Positions 59,721 to 64,000 of a DNA stretch of 64,000 nt are shown here, one piece after another. Position 1 is the stretch's first letter. Every line of letters begins with the position of its first letter. The position numbers were made by a program, and so were the translations under genes. Origin of the DNA: CAYNVQ01 sp964400735 (GTDB lineage: Bacteria > Acidobacteriota > Aminicenantia > Aminicenantales > Aminicenantaceae); NCBI GenBank assembly GCA_964400735.1, contig CAYNVQ010000010.1, forward strand, positions 1 through 64,000, given 5' to 3'. The notes beneath the pieces are model-generated. The model worked only from the letters and a program-made list of their open reading frames with translations, had not been told where the DNA came from and did no database searches.

Positions 59721-60899
59721 ATGAAAAAACTGATAGCGATAGTTGCTCTCGCCATATTGGGAAATTCGTTCCTCACGGCCGGTTCATTTACCCTGTCCTT
59801 CACTCAGAACATGACCGACAATCTTTTCCAGAACAGGTTCTCCGAAAATGATCAACTCTCCGCTCTGAGCTTTTATGTAGACACGAACCTGTCCCAGTGG
59901 TCTCTCTATGCCGAGGGCAGCTATTCCTACCTGTACCAAAATTCGAATCTCGCCACCTATATACAGGATGCAGGGATCGATTATCTCTATCCCCTCAACG
60001 AGAAATCGGCCTTCTATTTTTCACTAACCGGACGGGGAGCCCTTTACCGCTCCGATTATTCCGATTTCAATTACTTCTCGGCCAATTTCTTTGCAGCCTT
60101 CAAGAGTTACTTCAGCCCGACCTCCATCTTCAAATCGAACTACTCTTTGGAGTATAAAAACTATCGAGATTCCCTTTATGACTTCCTCAGCCATTCGGTA
60201 ATGATCTCCTTGGACAAGTACTTACAAACAAGAACCACTCTGAGAGGGGAGGTCGATTGGGGATACAAGGACTTTTTTCACCCCTATATCAACGAAGACG
60301 GACTGCAAGTGGTCGAAGGGAATAACTCGTCGATAGGAGACAAATGGAGAGGGCCCCATGGACAAGGCCGACATTATTATCAGAGCGACATGATAGTTAC
60401 AGAAAATGGAAGCCAAGGAATCCAAGTCCTATCCTTAGCGGGCCTGATTGCACAAGGGCTGGGAAGCAAGGTCGGTCTGCGTGTTGCTGGAATGAAGCAA
60501 TGGGTGCTATCCGGTCAAAATCCCTTTGCCTTTATCGAGGAATTCTACGCCGTCGAAAATCCTTCTTACGATCGGTTCTCTTGGGAGGGTTATAACCTGG
60601 AAGCCCAATTGACCCTTCTCATCCCCTGGAATGTCCAGCTCAAAATGGGGTATACTATCTCGGAAAAGGAATTCCCAGGGATCGAGAGCCTCGACCTAGA
60701 GGGCAATCTTCTAGGAATCACGAGAAAAGATCAAAGGAATCAAGTCCAAGTGAAAGCCGAGAAGGTCTTTCCCCGTTTTTCAATTTTTCTATCCTACTTT
60801 TTTATCGATAACAGCTCTAACGATCTGTACTTTGACTGGAACGGCCATTTTTTCTCCTTGGGTATCGAATGGAATATTCCTCTGGGGGGCGAAAAATGA
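59721..60899 (+). CDS. Outer-membrane beta-barrel protein
   Basis: A 392-residue exported protein. The signal peptide ends about residue 20 (FLTAGSF). The body is a run of short amphipathic strands with many aromatics (FYVDTNLSQWSLYAEGSYSYLY, KSYFSPTSIFKSNYSLEYKNY, FPRFSIFLSYFFIDN), typical of a large outer-membrane barrel of perhaps 16-18 strands. It lies inside the sigma-54 operon and overlaps the next gene by four bases. A role in passage or sensing at the outer membrane is likely; no substrate is evident. Confidence 0.8.
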   Translation: MKKLIAIVALAILGNSFLTAGSFTLSFTQNMTDNLFQNRFSENDQLSALSFYVDTNLSQWSLYAEGSYSYLYQNSNLATYIQDAGIDYLYPLNEKSAFYFSLTGRGALYRSDYSDFNYFSANFFAAFKSYFSPTSIFKSNYSLEYKNYRDSLYDFLSHSVMISLDKYLQTRTTLRGEVDWGYKDFFHPYINEDGLQVVEGNNSSIGDKWRGPHGQGRHYYQSDMIVTENGSQGIQVLSLAGLIAQGLGSKVGLRVAGMKQWVLSGQNPFAFIEEFYAVENPSYDRFSWEGYNLEAQLTLLIPWNVQLKMGYTISEKEFPGIESLDLEGNLLGITRKDQRNQVQVKAEKVFPRFSIFLSYFFIDNSSNDLYFDWNGHFFSLGIEWNIPLGGEK

Positions 60900-61339
60900 A
60901 ACGGCAAACTAGTTGGATGCGGACGATGGTCCTATTTGCAGCCGTTTCTTCCTGCTTTGGCCAAAACATCCAGCACTTCTACAATGTGGACAAAGAAATT
61001 CGGTTGGATGGGACCATCCAGAAGATCATAATGGAACCCCGTTATAAAGATACAGCCCCTTTCTTGATCGTCATCCTGGAAGAGAAAGATACCAAAAAAA
61101 TCTATCACGTCGAGATAAGCCCTGTCTGGTTTTTCGACCACGACTTTTACCAAGGTGAAAATCTCGCCGTCACAGGCTCCCTGTACATATCGAACGAAAA
61201 CACCCTGAATGTTATCGCCAGAGAAGTGCGATCCAGAGGAGAGATACTCATCCTTCGGGATAAGCACGGATTTCCCAATTGGCAGGGGGGCAAGGGGCAG
61301 ATGCAGAGAAAGGGGAAAAGAAAAGGCAAGCGTTATTGA
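60896..61339 (+). CDS. Exported small beta-rich (OB-like) protein
   Basis: A 147-residue protein from ATG 60896 (GGGGGG before it), overlapping the barrel gene by four bases. A signal peptide ends near GQNIQ. The body has GTIQKIIMEPRYKDTAPFLIVIL, HVEISPVWFF, GENLAVTGSLYI and LRDKHGFPNW, a pattern I associate with small OB-like proteins in electron-transfer and metal loci. The tail is very basic (KGQMQRKGKRKGKRY). Its function is unknown; co-transcription suggests it works with the barrel and the secreted D-rich protein. Confidence 0.65.
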   Translation: MKRQTSWMRTMVLFAAVSSCFGQNIQHFYNVDKEIRLDGTIQKIIMEPRYKDTAPFLIVILEEKDTKKIYHVEISPVWFFDHDFYQGENLAVTGSLYISNENTLNVIAREVRSRGEILILRDKHGFPNWQGGKGQMQRKGKRKGKRY

Positions 61340-62577
61340 AAAAAAAAGACCTTTTTTTATTTTTTTTTCTCCCTCTAATCGGAATCATCGTCATTTTTTT
61401 TGTCATCTCTTCGCTGAATCGATCCTTTATCAGGACTAAAGTCGAAGAACTCGTCAAAGAACAGCTTCAAGCTACAGCTGGAATTCTCAAGGTCAGCCTG
61501 TCTCATTTCCTGAACGAAGATTATCCTTCAGAGAAAATATTCGATCTCTATTCAGGAGAGGAGAACATCTATTATATGGCGCTCTTGAATGAAAAAAAGG
61601 AAATCCTTGGTTGGCGTTCCCGTTTCGAAGCCTTCCTTCCTCTATCCCAAAAAGAAATCGAAGAAAAGGAATCTTGGATCATCGATTCCCCTGCAGGAAA
61701 AATATTCAACATGTTCAGCCCCTTCACCGTATCCGACCGGAAAACTTATTACATCTATCTTGGATACTCCCTTTCTAACCTGGAGGAGATGATCGGACAT
61801 TCGCGGCGGAATTTTTTCATTCTATTCGCCATTATCGCTGCGATCGGTATCATATTTTTCTTGGGGATTTACCAACTCCAGAATTATTATCTACAGAAAG
61901 AAAAAGAGGCCGAAACAGAACGAAAAGAAAAGCAAAAGTACAGGGAAATCTCGGCCTTTACCTCAGGGATAGCCCACGAGATCAAAAATCCTCTCAACAG
62001 CTTGGCTCTTCTTTTCGAGCTGCTGGAGAATAAAATTCCCGATAATCTCAAAGAAGATGCACGTCTGGGAGAGAAGGAAGTCCAGAAAATATCTCGAATC
62101 ATCGATCAATTTTCAGCGGCCCTCGAGCCCATGAGCCTAAAAAAAGAGAAGTTTTTGCTGAAAGACCTGGTGTCAGACGTCAAAGAATCCGTCGGCACGG
62201 CCCGCGATAAACGAGAGGTGAAGATCGAATACCAAGGAGAAGAAACGATATCCCTTTACGCAGATAGAGGCTTGATGGGCCAAGCCATTTTGAATATGTT
62301 CCAAAATTCACTTCGGGCTACCGAGAAGGGGACGATCGTGATCAAGGCTGATAAAATCAGGAAAAAAATTTATATCGTCCTTCAAGATCCCGGAAGAGGA
62401 ATGACAGAAGAGGAAAAAGATCGCATTTTCGAACCGTTTTTTTCCGGAAAAAAGGAAGGGATGGGCATAGGGCTCTACCTTACCAAGAAAATCATCGAAG
62501 CCCATGAAGGCAAAATTGATTTTGAAAGCCAATTGGGGAAAGGGACCATCTTTTCGATCCAGATGCCGGGAGGCTGA
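61336..62577 (+). CDS. Two-component sensor histidine kinase
   Basis: A 413-residue kinase. I start at TTG 61336, which overlaps the preceding stop; the frame runs farther up without a clear site. TM1 is near residues 6-26, a ~130-residue periplasmic sensor domain follows, and TM2 is at about 160-180 (FILFAIIAAIGIIFFLGIY). The H-box is FTSGIAHEIKNPL with phospho-acceptor His214, then N-box NMFQNSLRAT, DPGRGM and GMGIGLYLTKKI. All catalytic boxes are intact. It should phosphorylate the regulator encoded immediately downstream. Confidence 0.93.
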   Translation: MKKKDLFLFFFLPLIGIIVIFFVISSLNRSFIRTKVEELVKEQLQATAGILKVSLSHFLNEDYPSEKIFDLYSGEENIYYMALLNEKKEILGWRSRFEAFLPLSQKEIEEKESWIIDSPAGKIFNMFSPFTVSDRKTYYIYLGYSLSNLEEMIGHSRRNFFILFAIIAAIGIIFFLGIYQLQNYYLQKEKEAETERKEKQKYREISAFTSGIAHEIKNPLNSLALLFELLENKIPDNLKEDARLGEKEVQKISRIIDQFSAALEPMSLKKEKFLLKDLVSDVKESVGTARDKREVKIEYQGEETISLYADRGLMGQAILNMFQNSLRATEKGTIVIKADKIRKKIYIVLQDPGRGMTEEEKDRIFEPFFSGKKEGMGIGLYLTKKIIEAHEGKIDFESQLGKGTIFSIQMPGG

Positions 62578-62578
62578 C

Positions 62579-63949
62579 ATGGAAAAGGGAAATCTTTTGG
62601 TCATCGAAGATGACCCTCTGCAGAGAAAATTGATCAAAGAAAATCTTAAACAGGCCGGTTATGCTGTTTATGAGGCATCCACAGGAGACGAAGCTCAGGA
62701 AATATTAACCGATTTCCCGATCGACGTCGCCGTCGTCGATTACAAGCTCGATGGCGAAACGGGTATCGATGTTATCCAGAAAATTTTGAGCCAAAATCCG
62801 ATGATAACACCTATCATGGTCACTGCTTATGGAAACGTGGAAAACGCGGTGGAAGCTCTGAAAAAGGGCGCTTATGACTATATCGTCAAGCCCATCGACT
62901 TCAAGAAATTTCTTCTGGTTATTGAAAGAGCCCTGGAAAGACAGAAACTGAAAAAAGAAGTATCGCTTCTTCAGAGCTCACTCGAGGAAAAATTCAGCTC
63001 CAAGAATTTCATTTTTTCCTCCAGCGAAATGAACGAGGTCGCACTCCTCACGGCTAAAGCCTCCAGGAGCGAAGCCACTGTCCTTATTTCCGGCGAGACC
63101 GGAACCGGAAAGGACTTGGTGGCCAAGACCATCCACTTTTCCTCTTCCCGAAAAAAAGGGCCTTATCTGGCAGTCAACATCCCTTCATTGCCGGAAACCC
63201 TCATCGAAAGCGAACTTTTCGGTTCAGAAAAAGGAGCTTTCACAGGTGCCCACGAGAGAAAGACAGGGAAATTCGAAGCGGCCTCAGGGGGAACCCTGTT
63301 CTTGGATGAAATAGGCGACCTCCCCCAGCAACTCCAGGTAAAGCTTCTCCGTTTTCTTCAGGAAAAAGAATTTTATCGCCTGGGTTCTTCCCAACCTATC
63401 AAATCGGATGTGAGGATCGTCGCCGCCACCAACAGGGATCTGGAAAAAATGATGAAGGAGGAAAAGCTGCGCCCCGACCTCTATTACCGCTTGAACGTGA
63501 TCCGCATCCACGTCCCACCTCTGAGAAAGAGAAAAGAAGACATTCCTCCCCTGGTGGATCATTTTATCCGTAAATTCGCCGAGAAGGAAAAGAAAAAAAT
63601 AGAAGGGATCTCGGCCGAAGCCATGAACCTTCTTCTTCGATACTCCTTTCCGGGAAATATCAGGGAACTGGAAAATGTCCTGGAAAGAGCAGTGGTGTTT
63701 TGCGAGAGAGAGATGATCACCTCCCCGGATCTGCCTGTCTATTTGAAAGAGCAGAAAGAAGAGGAAGCGATCCAGACCGGAGGATCACTGACAGATAAAG
63801 TCAAGAAATTCGAGATCATGGAAATCAAAAAGGCACTGAGAGAAAACAACGGAGTCAAAAGCAGAGCGGCGAGGGCACTGGGTATCACCGAGAGGATGTT
63901 GGGGTACAAGATGAAAATTTACGGCCTTTTGTCCTTAGACAAATCGTAA
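62579..63949 (+). CDS. NtrC-family sigma-54-dependent response regulator
   Basis: A 456-residue regulator from ATG 62579 (GGGAGG five bases before it). The receiver domain has the acidic pair at 11-12 and phospho-acceptor Asp54 (VVDYKLDG). The AAA+ domain has Walker A GETGTGKD (172-179), the sigma-54-contacting GAFTGA loop (219-224) and Walker B DEIGD (243-247). A Fis-type HTH is at the end (GVKSRAARALGITERMLGYKM). It should activate sigma-54 promoters, most directly the one at 59188 heading this operon, through the paired palindromes upstream. Confidence 0.95.
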   Translation: MEKGNLLVIEDDPLQRKLIKENLKQAGYAVYEASTGDEAQEILTDFPIDVAVVDYKLDGETGIDVIQKILSQNPMITPIMVTAYGNVENAVEALKKGAYDYIVKPIDFKKFLLVIERALERQKLKKEVSLLQSSLEEKFSSKNFIFSSSEMNEVALLTAKASRSEATVLISGETGTGKDLVAKTIHFSSSRKKGPYLAVNIPSLPETLIESELFGSEKGAFTGAHERKTGKFEAASGGTLFLDEIGDLPQQLQVKLLRFLQEKEFYRLGSSQPIKSDVRIVAATNRDLEKMMKEEKLRPDLYYRLNVIRIHVPPLRKRKEDIPPLVDHFIRKFAEKEKKKIEGISAEAMNLLLRYSFPGNIRELENVLERAVVFCEREMITSPDLPVYLKEQKEEEAIQTGGSLTDKVKKFEIMEIKKALRENNGVKSRAARALGITERMLGYKMKIYGLLSLDKS

Positions 63950-64000
63950 TTATTTTCAAGTCTCTTTTTCAACCACTCTGCAGATTTCGCAAACTTGTGA

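Overview
The window looks like a chromosomal segment of an uncultured Gram-negative-type bacterium. The best guess is a Candidatus Aminicenantes / Acidobacteriota-like lineage. That guess rests on the gene repertoire: MacB/FtsX-type permeases paired with PadR regulators, zinc-ribbon Ser/Thr kinases with TPR tails, ECF sigma/anti-sigma pairs followed by HEAT proteins, a DUF5916 outer-membrane protein, and secreted dipeptidases. No 16S rRNA or other phylogenetic marker is present, so the assignment is inference. No complete insertion sequence, prophage, CRISPR array or rRNA gene was seen.

Layout. 1-7.5 kb: AT-rich stretch with a membrane protein, an orphan HTH protein, a more G+C-rich radical SAM gene, khpA, an rpoD-type sigma factor and an RRM protein. 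7.5-18 kb: three PadR regulator/permease pairs (870-aa class FtsX/MacB permeases with an N-terminal prefix domain). 18-25 kb: a secreted beta-propeller, a broken alcohol dehydrogenase, and a minus-strand redox/membrane cluster (c-type cytochrome, 4Fe-4S protein, flavodoxin-like oxidoreductase, small membrane protein, GT39-like glycosyltransferase). 25-31 kb: two divergent zinc-ribbon Ser/Thr kinases with TPR sensor halves. 31-36 kb: secreted and outer-membrane proteins and an ECF sigma/anti-sigma pair. 36-42 kb: a second B12-type radical SAM gene, a fourth PadR/permease pair and a sodium-solute symporter. 42-49 kb: ECF sigma, anti-sigma and two HEAT proteins in one run, then a C69 peptidase. 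49-59 kb: a prefix-less permease, a DUF5916 protein, and a minus-strand peptide/amino-acid cluster (CbiX-like, racemase, M19 dipeptidase, small membrane protein, symporter, PAP2 phosphatase). 59-64 kb: a complete sigma-54-controlled operon encoding a secreted D-rich protein, an outer-membrane beta-barrel, a small periplasmic protein, a histidine kinase and its NtrC-type regulator.

Two things stand out. First, at least six copies of a dispersed intergenic repeat lie between 2 and 25 kb. Four of them end in the 5' half of a tRNA (Ala-type, CGC anticodon), and two abut the 3' part of a different tRNA (Arg-type). Further broken tRNA-like sequences (Gln, Leu) and decayed tails of TPR-protein genes lie in the same intergenic regions. 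This could be a tRNA-derived non-autonomous element or the scars of tRNA-targeted integrations. Second, the 59-64 kb operon carries a textbook sigma-54 promoter preceded by two 10-bp palindromes exactly 20 bp apart, so the terminal regulator very probably controls its own operon. A third pattern is a Shine-Dalgarno plus ATG kept inside all four prefix-bearing permease genes, at the boundary between prefix domain and permease.
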